64,000 nt of DNA from Umezawaea beigongshangensis (GTDB lineage Bacteria > Actinomycetota > Actinomycetes > Mycobacteriales > Pseudonocardiaceae). The stretch is from the NCBI RefSeq assembly GCF_016464305.1, contig NZ_JAEIOJ010000003.1:1-64000 (forward strand). The letters run 5' to 3'. Both the position numbers and the translations under genes were made by a program. The notes beneath the pieces were generated by a model that saw nothing but the letters and a program-made list of their open reading frames with translations, made no database searches and was not told the origin of the DNA. Shown piece by piece: positions 42,469 through 50,698 of the stretch (positions are counted from its first letter, which is position 1; the number at the start of each line of letters is the position of its first letter).

Positions 42469-43151
42469 CGAGGCCGACGACGGATGCGCACGGTTCCGAC
42501 GGCCGCGCGCTGCAGACCCTCCAGCGCGGTTCCCGCGCCTACCACTGCCCCGCTGGGCACGGCGCGCTGGACGTGGCGACCTGCGAGGACGGTCAGACGG
42601 GGTTCGTCCTGGTCTGCCGGAGGTGCGGGCACCACCTGGCCGTGGACACCGCCCTGGTCGGCGCGGCGCTGGCCATGACGGTGCTCGACGACGACCGGGT
42701 TCCGGCGGTGCGCCTGCCGGACGGCAGCGCCCCCCGCGGTCTGATGCCGGACGGCGTCGTGCGGACCACCGGATGGCTCCAGGTCGCCCGGCGGCCGATC
42801 AGCTCGGGCGTGTGGGCGGTGCTGGTGGGCTTCTTCGCCGGGCTGCCGCTGGTGTCGTCTCCCGGTACCGCGTGGCTTCCGCTGCTCACGCCCGTCGTGG
42901 CGTGGGGGCTGTGGAAGCTGTGGACGATCCGGCTGCGCCCGGCGTCGAAGGCCGTGAACACCGGGCTCGTCCCCGCCGCGCACCTGGTGGCCGGAGACCT
43001 CGTCCGCCTGTACGGGAGCGCGGGTCCCGTGGGGGTGGTGGGCGCCGTGGGCGCCGACGCGGCCGGCGGGGTCCGGTTGCGCCTGGTGGGTGGCCAGGAG
43101 TTCTACCGGCAGCCCTCCGACCGGCTGTGGAGCGTGTCGCTCCGCACGTGA
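42465..43151 (+). CDS. Putative zinc-ribbon membrane protein, 228 aa
   Basis: N-terminal soluble part with a possible metal knuckle: YHCPAGHGALDVATC, then LVCRRCGHH about 15 residues later, giving Cys/His clusters of zinc-ribbon type. A two-helix membrane hairpin follows (VWAVLVGFFAGLPLV and WLPLLTPVVAWGLWKLW, about residues 107-145), then a small beta-rich C-terminal domain (HLVAGDLVRLYGSAGPVGVVGAV). Coupled to the preceding gene (ATGA), so the two probably act together at the membrane. No family recognised. Confidence 0.68.
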   Translation: MTRPTTDAHGSDGRALQTLQRGSRAYHCPAGHGALDVATCEDGQTGFVLVCRRCGHHLAVDTALVGAALAMTVLDDDRVPAVRLPDGSAPRGLMPDGVVRTTGWLQVARRPISSGVWAVLVGFFAGLPLVSSPGTAWLPLLTPVVAWGLWKLWTIRLRPASKAVNTGLVPAAHLVAGDLVRLYGSAGPVGVVGAVGADAAGGVRLRLVGGQEFYRQPSDRLWSVSLRT

Positions 43152-43160
43152 TCGCGGCGG

Positions 43161-43182
43161 CCGGTCGGGTCACGCCGACCGG
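43161..43182. terminator. 8-bp hairpin between convergent genes
   Basis: CCGGTCGG at 43161-43168 and CCGACCGG at 43175-43182 with a 6-nt loop. It overlaps the last codons of the MOSC gene and serves the convergent gene ending at 43151. Confidence 0.65.
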
Positions 43183-43991
43183 TCGCCGACCACGTCCACC
43201 TCGTCGCCCCTGGAGATCCGGCCGCCGGTCACGACGGCGGCCTTCCAGCCGAACGTCACGCCGCCCCCGGTGCCGCGGCGGTAGGTCGCCAGGGTGCGGA
43301 TCGGCTCGGGACCGCTGCGGGTCCCCGTGTCCTGGTCCACCATCGGCACGGCGCAGCGCACGCAGATCTTCGCCCGGCCCAGCTCCACGCCGCCGACGAC
43401 GAGCCGGGCGGCCAGGTCCTCGCCGTGCGGCTCCGCCACGCCGGAGAGGACCACGTTCGGGCGGAAGCGGTTCATCGGCACCGGCCGGCCGCCGCGCGCG
43501 ACGATGCGCTCGTTCAGCCCGTCGAGCGACGCCAGCGACGTCACGAGCACGGCGTGCGCGTCGGCGAACCCGACCAGGCCGGGGGTGTCGCCGCCCGACT
43601 CGCGGCGCTGCTCCGGCGGCACCCGCACCAGGCGGCACGGGCGGCCCAGCGCGGCCGAGAACCACTCGGCCGCCGCGTCGCCCTGGTCCACGCCCTCGCC
43701 GTGCCACGCGTGCACCGACACCGGCACCCGCGGCCCGTCGGCCAGGTCGTGCTCCAGGTCACCTCCCCGCGGGGCGGTGACGACGAGCCGCTCGCCGTCG
43801 TCGAGCAGCCGCGGGCGCAGCGCCGCCATCAGCGGCTCCTTGCGCTGGCTGAGGAACTCGCCGCCCGGCTCGACCAGCATCAGCTCACGGTCGTGCGCGA
43901 CGCCCGTCGCGGTCAGCTCGGCGCTGTCCAGCGAGGTCCCCGCGCAGCCCTTCAACGGGTACGCGACCAGGTCGTGCACCCGGACCGTCAC
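43170..43991 (-). CDS. MOSC domain-containing protein (YcbX/mARC-like)
   Basis: A 273-aa molybdenum-cofactor-sulfurase C-terminal-like protein. The N-terminal beta-barrel (VRVHDLVAYPLKGCAGTSLDSAEL, DRELMLVEPGGEFLSQR) precedes a MOSC domain with MNRFRPNVVLSG and the conserved cysteine in KICVRCAVPMVDQDTG. This cysteine is the probable Moco ligand, as in YcbX and mARC, which reduce N-hydroxylated compounds. The GTG at 43991 overlaps the purB stop as GTGA. Confidence 0.88.
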   Translation of the reverse strand: MTVRVHDLVAYPLKGCAGTSLDSAELTATGVAHDRELMLVEPGGEFLSQRKEPLMAALRPRLLDDGERLVVTAPRGGDLEHDLADGPRVPVSVHAWHGEGVDQGDAAAEWFSAALGRPCRLVRVPPEQRRESGGDTPGLVGFADAHAVLVTSLASLDGLNERIVARGGRPVPMNRFRPNVVLSGVAEPHGEDLAARLVVGGVELGRAKICVRCAVPMVDQDTGTRSGPEPIRTLATYRRGTGGGVTFGWKAAVVTGGRISRGDEVDVVGDRSA

Positions 43992-45421
43992 AGGATCGGT
44001 TCTGGCGCGTACCCGGCGGCGGCCGGGTACGCGCGCAGCAGGTCCTCCACCTGCGCCACGACGTCGGCGACCTGCTCGGCCGCCACACCGGTGAACGACA
44101 GCCGGTCCGCGAGCAGCTCGTCGAGCGCGGCGCGGTCCAGCGGCAGGCGGTCGTCGGCGGCGAGCCGGTCCAGCAGGTCGTTGCCCGCCAGGCCCTGCTC
44201 GCGCATCGCCAGCGCGACGGCGACGGCGTTCTCCTTGATCGCCTCGTGCGCGGTCTCCCGGCCGACACCGGCGCGGACGGCGGCCATCAGGACCTTCGTC
44301 GTGGACAGGAACGGCAGGTAGCGGTCCAGCTCGCGGGCGACGACCGCCGGGTACGCGCCGAACTCGTCGAGCACGGTGAGCAGCGTCTCCAGCAGGCCGT
44401 CGATGGCGAAGAACGCGTCCGGCAGCGCGACGCGGCGCACGACCGAGCACGACACGTCGCCCTCGTTCCACTGGTCGCCCGCCAGCTCACCGGTCATCGA
44501 CAGGTAGCCGCGCAGGATCACCGCGAAGCCGTTGACCCGCTCGCAGGAGCGGGTGTTCATCTTGTGCGGCATGGCGCTGGAGCCGACCTGGCCCGGCTTG
44601 AAGCCCTCGGTGACGAGTTCGTGGCCCGCCATGAGCCGGATGGTCTTCGCGAGGCTCGACGGCCCGGCCGCGAGCTGCACCAGCGCGGACAGCACGTCGA
44701 AGTCCAGCGACCTCGGGTACACCTGACCGACGCTGGTCAGCACCCGCTCGAAGCCGAGGTGACCGGCGACGGAGTGCTCCAGCCGCCCGAGCTTCGCGCG
44801 GTCGCCGCCCAGCAGGTCGAGCATGTCCTGCGCGGTGCCGACGGGGCCCTTCACCCCGCGCAGCGGGTAGCGGGCGATCAGCTCGTCGAGCCTGCGGAAC
44901 GCGACCAGCACCTCGTCGGCGGTGGTGGCGAAGCGCTTGCCCAGGGTCGTGGCCTGCGCGGCGACGTTGTGCGACCGCCCGGCCAGCACCAGGTCGGCGT
45001 GCTCGGTGGCGAGCCGCGCCAGGCGGGCCAGGACGGCGGCGGTCTTGCCGCGCACGTGCTCCAGCGACCGCAGGACCTGCAACTGCTCGACGTTCTCGGT
45101 CAGGTCGCGCGACGTCATGCCCTTGTGCACGTGCTCGTGCCCGGCCAGCGCGTTGAACTCCTCGATGCGGGCCTTCACGTCGTGGCGCGTCACCCGCTCG
45201 CGCTCGGCGATCGAGACCAGGTCGACCTGGTCGAGGACCCGCTCGTAGTCGGACACGACGCCGTCCGGCACGTCGACGCCCAGTTCGGCCTGCGCGCGCA
45301 GGACCGCGAGCCAGAGCTGGCGCTCCAGCACGATCTTGTGCTCGGCGGACCAGAGGGTCACCAGCTCGGCGGAGGCGTAGCGACCTGCGAGGACGTTGGC
45401 GATGCGCGGCTTGCTCGTCAC
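43988..45421 (-). CDS. purB: Adenylosuccinate lyase PurB
   Basis: Acts twice in purine synthesis (SAICAR to AICAR, adenylosuccinate to AMP). The 477-aa protein carries the fumarase-superfamily signature GSSAMPHKMN, the catalytic-histidine segment MTSRDLTENVEQ, and AGRSHNVAAQATTLGKRF, where the family usually has TH(G/Q) and this enzyme has SHN. This is the long actinobacterial form. The GTG at 45421 begins the gene; the MOSC gene is translationally coupled behind it. Confidence 0.94.
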   Translation of the reverse strand: MTSKPRIANVLAGRYASAELVTLWSAEHKIVLERQLWLAVLRAQAELGVDVPDGVVSDYERVLDQVDLVSIAERERVTRHDVKARIEEFNALAGHEHVHKGMTSRDLTENVEQLQVLRSLEHVRGKTAAVLARLARLATEHADLVLAGRSHNVAAQATTLGKRFATTADEVLVAFRRLDELIARYPLRGVKGPVGTAQDMLDLLGGDRAKLGRLEHSVAGHLGFERVLTSVGQVYPRSLDFDVLSALVQLAAGPSSLAKTIRLMAGHELVTEGFKPGQVGSSAMPHKMNTRSCERVNGFAVILRGYLSMTGELAGDQWNEGDVSCSVVRRVALPDAFFAIDGLLETLLTVLDEFGAYPAVVARELDRYLPFLSTTKVLMAAVRAGVGRETAHEAIKENAVAVALAMREQGLAGNDLLDRLAADDRLPLDRAALDELLADRLSFTGVAAEQVADVVAQVEDLLRAYPAAAGYAPEPIL

Positions 45422-45465
45422 GGCGAACAGCCTAGTCAGACCGGTGGAGCGACCGACGGGACGGT

Positions 45466-46056
45466 TCAGGCGTCGCGGTCGAGCGCCTTGCGCAGCATCC
45501 GGCGGGCCGCCCCGCGGGGGTCCGGGTTGACCTCCAGCAGCGCGTTGACGACCGCGCCGTCCACCAGGGCGACCAGCTCCTCGACGCGCTCGGCGTCGAC
45601 CGACCTGCCGGAGCGGGCGAACATCTCGTGCAGCACGGCGTGCAGCTCGGCGCTGAGCTCGCGCATCAGCGGCCGCAGGTGCGGGCGGCGGGCGGTGGCG
45701 ACCAGCCGCTCGTAGCGCAGCACGACGCTCTCCGCGTCGCCGTCCCTGCTCCCGGAGCCGACGAGCATGTCCAGGACCAGCTCGACCAGCGCGTCACCGC
45801 CGCAGTGCGCCGGGTCGATCTCGTCCAGCCGAGCCCTGCCCTCGGCGAGCTCGGCGCGGCCGTGGAACTCGGCGGCGGCCGCGACGAGGGCGTCGAGCGA
45901 GTCGAAGTAGTAGGTGGTGGAGGCCAGCGGCAGCCCGGCGCGCTCGGCCACCGCCCGGTGCCTGACGGCGTCGAAGCCGCCGGCGGCGAGCAGTGCGGCG
46001 GCGGCCTCCACGAGCGCCTGGCGGCGGCGCTCGCCCTTGGGAGTGGCGGCAGTCAT
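45466..46056 (-). CDS. TetR-family transcriptional regulator
   Basis: A 196-aa repressor with an N-terminal TetR helix-turn-helix (FDAVRHRAVAERAGLPLASTTYYFDSLDALV, about residues 22-55) and an all-helical ligand domain. I set the start at the ATG at 46056 (MTAATPKGERRRQ); another ATG is at 46065 and neither has a clear ribosome site. It runs in the same direction as the upstream envelope gene (46144) and purB, and has no divergent partner that would suggest a target. Confidence 0.85.
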   Translation of the reverse strand: MTAATPKGERRRQALVEAAAALLAAGGFDAVRHRAVAERAGLPLASTTYYFDSLDALVAAAAEFHGRAELAEGRARLDEIDPAHCGGDALVELVLDMLVGSGSRDGDAESVVLRYERLVATARRPHLRPLMRELSAELHAVLHEMFARSGRSVDAERVEELVALVDGAVVNALLEVNPDPRGAARRMLRKALDRDA

Positions 46057-46143
46057 CAGGCGCATCGTAGGAGGTCGGCCGGACAGCGCCGGGCCGGGTG
46101 AGTCGCACGACACCGGGATCGACCGCATCGGACGACCCCGTCG

Positions 46144-46923
46144 TCAGAACAGACCGGCCAGCCCGTCGGCCACCCCGTTGACCTCGTCGCCGAAGGGCGC
46201 CATCGCCGACCCCTCGGCCGGGTCGCTGAGCACCTGCACGAGGCCGCCGCCGAGCGTCGGCCGGGACGCGGAGCGCGCGCCCGGCGACTGGTCGACCTCC
46301 GCACGGCCGACCGAGGCCCCCTCCGGTCCGGCCGGGACGACGACCACGGAGAACAGGCCCACCGCGTCGCCGTCGCGCACCAGGTACCCGGCGGCGCGCG
46401 ACCCCGCGGGGCACTCCCCGGCCACCGGCACGGGCTGGCCGCCGGTGGCAGCGGCCGGGAGCTCGCCGGCGAGGGCGACGGCGAGCTCCCGGTCCACCTC
46501 TCCACACCCCGGAGGGGTGGTGCCGGTCGGAGGACCGGCACTCCCCGTGGTCTCGCCCCCCTGCAAAGGCGGTTCCACGGGAAGCTCTTCCGGCGGCAGA
46601 CCGCCGGTCGGCGCGGAGCCGGGCAGCTGGCCGCGATCGGCGCGTCCCGGCTCGTCCGGCGCCCGCATCACCCCGGGGGTGGGGTCGGTGGCGGCACCGG
46701 CGACGGTCGCGTCCTCCTGCGACACCTCGTCCAGCACGCCGAGTCCGGCGACGGTGCCGCCGAGCGCGAGCGCGGCGGCCACCGCGGTGCCCACGACGAC
46801 CGAGGCCCGCCGTCGCGCGGTGGCCCTGGCCGACGCGCTGCGCACGTCGGTCTCGTCGAAGGTCGCCGGTGGCACGTCGCGCACCGCGTCGCGGAACAGC
46901 TCCGCGAGCTCCTGCTCGTCCAC
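46144..46923 (-). CDS. Membrane protein paired with second SigE-type sigma factor
   Basis: A 259-aa single-pass protein: N-terminal cytoplasmic part (DEQELAELFRDAVRDVPPATFD), Arg stop (ARRRAS), one helix (VVVGTAVAAALALGGTVAGLG, about 44-64), a Pro/Gly/Thr linker and a C-terminal extracytoplasmic domain with two cysteines (PPGCGEVD, AGECPAG). The GTG at 46923 has GAGGAGG upstream. It has the same topology as the partner at 11610 and likewise no zinc anti-sigma motif. A coupled role with the sigma factor at 46946 is inferred. Confidence 0.68.
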   Translation of the reverse strand: MDEQELAELFRDAVRDVPPATFDETDVRSASARATARRRASVVVGTAVAAALALGGTVAGLGVLDEVSQEDATVAGAATDPTPGVMRAPDEPGRADRGQLPGSAPTGGLPPEELPVEPPLQGGETTGSAGPPTGTTPPGCGEVDRELAVALAGELPAAATGGQPVPVAGECPAGSRAAGYLVRDGDAVGLFSVVVVPAGPEGASVGRAEVDQSPGARSASRPTLGGGLVQVLSDPAEGSAMAPFGDEVNGVADGLAGLF

Positions 46924-46945
46924 CCGCGTCACCTCCTCGGCCGGG

Positions 46946-47461
46946 TCACGCCGGCCGCAGATCGTCGATCGCGCTGCCCAGCGCGGCCCGCAGGGCGTCG
47001 AGCCCACGAGCCGCCTGGCTCTTCACGGTGCCCTCCGAGCACTTCAGCGCCACCGCCGTGGCCGCCACGTCCAGGCCCTCCAGGTACCTCAGGACGAGCA
47101 CCGCCCGCTGCCTCGGCGGAACCCGCCGCAGGCCGTCGAGCAGCGTCGCGCGCGTCGCCACCGACTCGGCCACCTCGCCGTCGCCGGAGGGCGTCTCGGG
47201 CATCTCGTCCACGAAGCGCTCCCTCCTCCACGGCCGCCGCGACTCGTCGATCACCGCGCGCACCACGCAGCGGCGGACGTAGGCGTCCAGGGCCTGCTTG
47301 TCCCGGACCTTCCGCCACCGGCGGTGCAGCGACACGAACGCCGTCTGCGCGAGATCGTCCGCCCGGTGCCAATCACCACAGAGCAGGTACGCCGTTCGGC
47401 GCACGGCCTCCCGGCGAGCTGCGAAGTACTCCGCGAACTCCTGCTCGTCGCGCTGATCCAC
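46946..47461 (-). CDS. SigE-family ECF RNA polymerase sigma factor (second)
   Basis: A 171-aa ECF sigma factor. Region 2 is YLLCGDWHRADDLAQTAF, nearly identical to that of the sigma factor at 12533, and region 4 is VALKCSEGTVKSQAARGL. I placed the start at GTG 47461 with GGAGAGAG upstream; the frame is open further back to 47689, but that sequence does not resemble sigma factors and overlaps the divergent threonine aldolase gene. Its partner membrane protein follows after 22 bp. Confidence 0.9.
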   Translation of the reverse strand: MDQRDEQEFAEYFAARREAVRRTAYLLCGDWHRADDLAQTAFVSLHRRWRKVRDKQALDAYVRRCVVRAVIDESRRPWRRERFVDEMPETPSGDGEVAESVATRATLLDGLRRVPPRQRAVLVLRYLEGLDVAATAVALKCSEGTVKSQAARGLDALRAALGSAIDDLRPA

Positions 47462-47615
47462 GCGGACTCTCTCCGCTCCTCGTGCTGTCACCGACCAGAC
47501 GGAACCGACCCGCTCCACGGTTGCACGAACCGGGAACGAGATGTGCGTCACCCCCGCGATCTCAGAAGCGTCACCGAGAAGGAGCGCAGTCGCGCCGGTG
47601 TGGTGTGATCCCACG

Positions 47616-48635
47616 GTGACCCAGCTCGCACCGATCGACCTCCGCTCGGACACCGTCACCCAGCCCGACGAGCGCATGCGTCTCGCCATGTCCGCCGCCG
47701 AGGTCGGCGACGACGTGCTCGATCACGATCCCACGATGCGCGAGCTGGAGGAACGGGTCGCCGAACTCCTCGGCCTCGACGCGGCGATCTGGATGCCCAC
47801 CGGCTCGATGGGCAACCTGGTCGCGCTCATGCTGCACCTGAACCGCGGTGACCGGTTCCTCGCCGCCGAGTCCTCGCACGTCCTGGACTCCGAGCTGGGC
47901 GCACCGGCGTGGCTGGCGGGCGGGATGCCGCACGCCCTGCGGTGGGAGGGCGCTCCCGGCCGGATCAGCCCCGAGGCCGTGCGGGCGGCGGCCGGCGGCG
48001 GCGGGCCGTACTTCACCCTGCGCACGACGCTGCTGTGCCTGGAGAACAGCCACAACGCGGCCGGTGGCACGGTCGTCCCGCCCGACGAGCACGCGATGCT
48101 CGTGTCCGCGGCCAGGGAGACCGGGCTGCGCGTGCACCTCGACGGCGCGCGGCTGTGGAACGCCTCCACCGCCCTCGGCGTGCCGCCGGCCGCGCTCGCC
48201 GTGGGCGTCGACTCGGTGCAGGTGTCGCTGAGCAAGGGCCTCGGTGCGCCGGTCGGCTCGGTGCTGGCGAGTTCGACGACGTTCGTCGAGGAGGCCAGGC
48301 GGGTGCGCAAGATGCTCGGCGGCGGCGTCCGCCAGGGCGGGGTGCTCGCCGCGGCCGGCCTGGTGGGCCTGGACCGGATCGAGGACCTCGCGCAGGACCA
48401 CGCCAACGCCGTCGCGCTGGCCGACGGGCTCGGCGAGCTGGGCTGGACCGTGCGCAAGCCGGAGACGAACATCGTCGTCGCCGAGGTGCCGGACCTGGAG
48501 GTGACCCTCGCCGGGCTGCGCCACCTCAGCGTCTTCGCCGGGCCGATGGCCGGGAACGTGCGTTTCGTGACACACCGTGACGTGAACTCCGACGACATCG
48601 CCGAGGCGCTGCGCCGCATCGCGTCGGCGAGCTGA
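47616..48635 (+). CDS. Low-specificity L-threonine aldolase (PLP enzyme)
   Basis: A 339-aa fold-type I PLP enzyme cleaving L-threonine/allo-threonine to glycine and acetaldehyde. Signatures: IDLRSDTVTQPDERMRLAM at the N-terminus, MPTGSMGNLVALM, LENSHNAAGGTV, HLDGARLWNAS with the cofactor Asp, and VSLSKGLGAPVGSVL with the PLP lysine. The GTG at 47616 is coded as V in the long frame. It is divergent from the second ECF sigma gene, sharing a 154-bp promoter region. Confidence 0.92.
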   Translation: MTQLAPIDLRSDTVTQPDERMRLAMSAAEVGDDVLDHDPTMRELEERVAELLGLDAAIWMPTGSMGNLVALMLHLNRGDRFLAAESSHVLDSELGAPAWLAGGMPHALRWEGAPGRISPEAVRAAAGGGGPYFTLRTTLLCLENSHNAAGGTVVPPDEHAMLVSAARETGLRVHLDGARLWNASTALGVPPAALAVGVDSVQVSLSKGLGAPVGSVLASSTTFVEEARRVRKMLGGGVRQGGVLAAAGLVGLDRIEDLAQDHANAVALADGLGELGWTVRKPETNIVVAEVPDLEVTLAGLRHLSVFAGPMAGNVRFVTHRDVNSDDIAEALRRIASAS

Positions 48636-48646
48636 GAGGAGCGGAC

Positions 48647-49255
48647 GTGCGCTGGATCGTGTTCGACTACGGCGAGGTCATCAGCCGCCAGAGCGAGGCC
48701 CTGCCGGTGCTGGCCGACCTGCTGGGCGCCACCACCGACGAGTTCACCACCGCCTACTGGGGCGAGCGCCACCCCTACGACCTGGGCTGCTCCGACCTGG
48801 ACTTCTGGCGCGCGGTCGGCGAACGGCTGGGCACGCGGGTGGACGAGGCGCTGTCGGCGCGGCTGACCGAGATCGACGTCGCGGGCTGGCTGCACCCCGA
48901 CAAGGGGACGCTGGCGCTGCTGGCCGAGCTGGACGAGGCCGGTGTCCCGCTGGCGCTGCTGTCCAACGCGCCGTCGTCGTTCGGCCGGGTCGCCGAGCGG
49001 CAGGCGTGGACGAGGCACTTCCAGCACCTGGTGTTCTCCGGCGACCTGGGCGTCGCGAAGCCGGACGAGCGGATCTGGCGGGAGCTGGCGCGGCGGCTCG
49101 GCGCGGAACCCGCGGACTGCGTGTTCCTGGACGACCGGCAGGTCAACGTCGACGGCGCGCTCGCCGCGGGCATGTCGGCGTGGCTGTGGCGCGGCAGCGC
49201 CGGAGCGCGCGAGGAGCTCGTGCGGCTCAGCGTGCTGGACGGCCGACCGGGCTGA
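48647..49255 (+). CDS. HAD-superfamily hydrolase
   Basis: A 202-aa haloacid-dehalogenase-like phosphatase. Motif I is WIVFDYGEVI (Asp nucleophile, but Tyr-Gly follows so the second Asp of DxD is absent), motif II LALLSNAPSS, motif III lysine in GVAKPDERIW, motif IV VFLDDRQVNVDGA. The cap is helical (C1 type). Because the second acid of motif I is missing, phosphatase activity may be altered; such DYG variants are known in this group of small HAD proteins. AGGAG precedes the GTG. It is 11 bp after the threonine aldolase, so probably one operon. Confidence 0.85.
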   Translation: MRWIVFDYGEVISRQSEALPVLADLLGATTDEFTTAYWGERHPYDLGCSDLDFWRAVGERLGTRVDEALSARLTEIDVAGWLHPDKGTLALLAELDEAGVPLALLSNAPSSFGRVAERQAWTRHFQHLVFSGDLGVAKPDERIWRELARRLGAEPADCVFLDDRQVNVDGALAAGMSAWLWRGSAGAREELVRLSVLDGRPG

Positions 49256-49268
49256 GCGACGTGGCCAG

Positions 49269-49298
49269 CGCGGTCCGCGGGTCTCCCGCGGGACCGCG
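49269..49298. terminator. 13-bp hairpin with one bulge
   Basis: CGCGGTCCGCGGG at 49269-49281 pairs with 49285-49298 leaving one bulged C and a 3-nt loop. It separates the HAD gene from the convergent small membrane gene, whose stop begins at 49299. Confidence 0.8.
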
Positions 49299-49463
49299 TC
49301 AGGTTCGGGACCTCCCCCTGATCGCGCCGTAGGCCACCGTGCCGAGGAACAGCACGCCGCCGACGATCGCGAGCCAGAACAGGCCCTTCAGCACCGCCCC
49401 GAGGATCGTGAGCAGCAGCCACACCACGAGCAGCACACCGATGATCGCCCACACGCCGATCAA
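49299..49463 (-). CDS. Small two-helix hydrophobic protein, about 54 aa
   Basis: Missing from routine gene size cut-offs but convincing: an uninterrupted frame of hydrophobic residues, IGVWAIIGVLLVVWLLL, a short turn, AVLKGLFWLAIVGGVLFLG, and a basic C-terminus IRGRSRT. Likely two membrane helices in a hairpin. The start is uncertain: TTG at 49463 next to GGGAGGGGG, or GTG at 49454. Similar short hydrophobic proteins are common in actinomycetes; function unknown. Confidence 0.62.
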   Translation of the reverse strand: MIGVWAIIGVLLVVWLLLTILGAVLKGLFWLAIVGGVLFLGTVAYGAIRGRSRT

Positions 49464-49491
49464 CCCCCTCCCGGTCGTGCCACGAGAACGC

Positions 49492-50676
49492 TCAGGGAGC
49501 CGCGGTGGTTCCCGGCAGCCAGGCGCGCAGGCGGCGCAGCGCCTCCCGCACGTCCTCGGTGGACCCGGCGAACGACAGGCGGACGAAGCGGTCGCCGTCG
49601 ACCGGGTCGAAGTCCACGCCGGGCACGATCGCGACCCCGGTGTCCCGCAGCAGGTCGCGGCAGAACGTCGTGGAGTCCGTCGTCAGGTGCGACACGTCGG
49701 CGTAGGCGTAGAACGCGCCGTCCGCGGGCGCGAGCCGGTCGATCCCCAGCTCGGCGAGACCGGTCAGCAGGACCTCCCGGTTCGTCCGGTAGCGCTCGAC
49801 GTGCGACGCCACCTCCGCGCAGGACTCCGGCTCGAACGCCGCGACGGCCGCGTGCTGCGCCAGCGCGGGCGGGCACAGCGTGAAGTTGCCGGTGAGGCTG
49901 TCCACCGCTCGGCGCAGCCGCCGCGGCAGCAGCATCCAGCCCAGCCGCCAGCCCGTCATGGCGAAGGTCTTCGAGAAGGAGTTCACGACGACGGCCTCGC
50001 GCGAGGTCTCCCACGCGCACCGCAGCTCCGCGCCGTAGCCGATGCCGTGGTAGATCTCGTCGCTGATGAACTGCACGCCCCTCTCGGCGCACCACGCGGC
50101 CAGGCCGCTCAGCTCGGCGGCGGCCAGCACCGTGCCGGTCGGGTTCGCCGGGCTCGCCACGATCAGGCCCTTGACCGGCGGGATCGCCTCCAGCATCTCC
50201 ACCGTCGGCTGGAACCTCGTCTCCGGCCCGCAGGGCAGCTCCACGACCTCGCACCCCAGGGCGCGCAGGATGTTGCGGTAGGCGGGGTAGCCCGGCCGGG
50301 CGAGCGCCACCCGGTCGCCGACGTCGAACGCCGACAGGAACGCGAGCAGGAACGCGCCCGACGAGCCGGTGGTGATCACCACGTCGTCGGGGCTCACGTC
50401 CAGGCCGTGGGTGCGGTCGTAGTGGCCCGCGACGGCCGCGCGCAGCTCGGGGACGCCGAGCTGCTCGGTGTAGCCCAGCGGCTGCTCGCGCAGCGCGCGC
50501 TCCGCCGCGGCCAGCACCGGCTCCGGCGCGCGGCTCGACGGCTGCCCCGCGGCGAGCGACACGACGTCGCCCCGGCTCCGCTGCCGCGCCGCGGCGGCGG
50601 ACAGCACCTCCATGACGTGGAACGGCGGGACGTCCGCTCGTGCGGCGACGGTGAGCCTGGCGGCGTGCTCCAGCAT
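49492..50676 (-). CDS. PLP-dependent aminotransferase (class I/II)
   Basis: A 394-aa aspartate-aminotransferase-fold enzyme. Key segments: LAAGQPSSRAPEPV, VVITTGSSGAFLLAF for phosphate binding, IVASPANPTGTVL, ISDEIYHGIGY with the cofactor Asp, and the PLP lysine in NSFSKTFAMTGWRLGW. It lacks features that would pin the amino donor; the DUF-like actinobacterial group is usually annotated simply as aminotransferase. Its 5' end faces the ESX locus B genes 23 bp away, both on the minus strand. Confidence 0.9.
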   Translation of the reverse strand: MLEHAARLTVAARADVPPFHVMEVLSAAAARQRSRGDVVSLAAGQPSSRAPEPVLAAAERALREQPLGYTEQLGVPELRAAVAGHYDRTHGLDVSPDDVVITTGSSGAFLLAFLSAFDVGDRVALARPGYPAYRNILRALGCEVVELPCGPETRFQPTVEMLEAIPPVKGLIVASPANPTGTVLAAAELSGLAAWCAERGVQFISDEIYHGIGYGAELRCAWETSREAVVVNSFSKTFAMTGWRLGWMLLPRRLRRAVDSLTGNFTLCPPALAQHAAVAAFEPESCAEVASHVERYRTNREVLLTGLAELGIDRLAPADGAFYAYADVSHLTTDSTTFCRDLLRDTGVAIVPGVDFDPVDGDRFVRLSFAGSTEDVREALRRLRAWLPGTTAAP

Positions 50677-50698
50677 GCCGCCAGGCTAATTCACCCGA

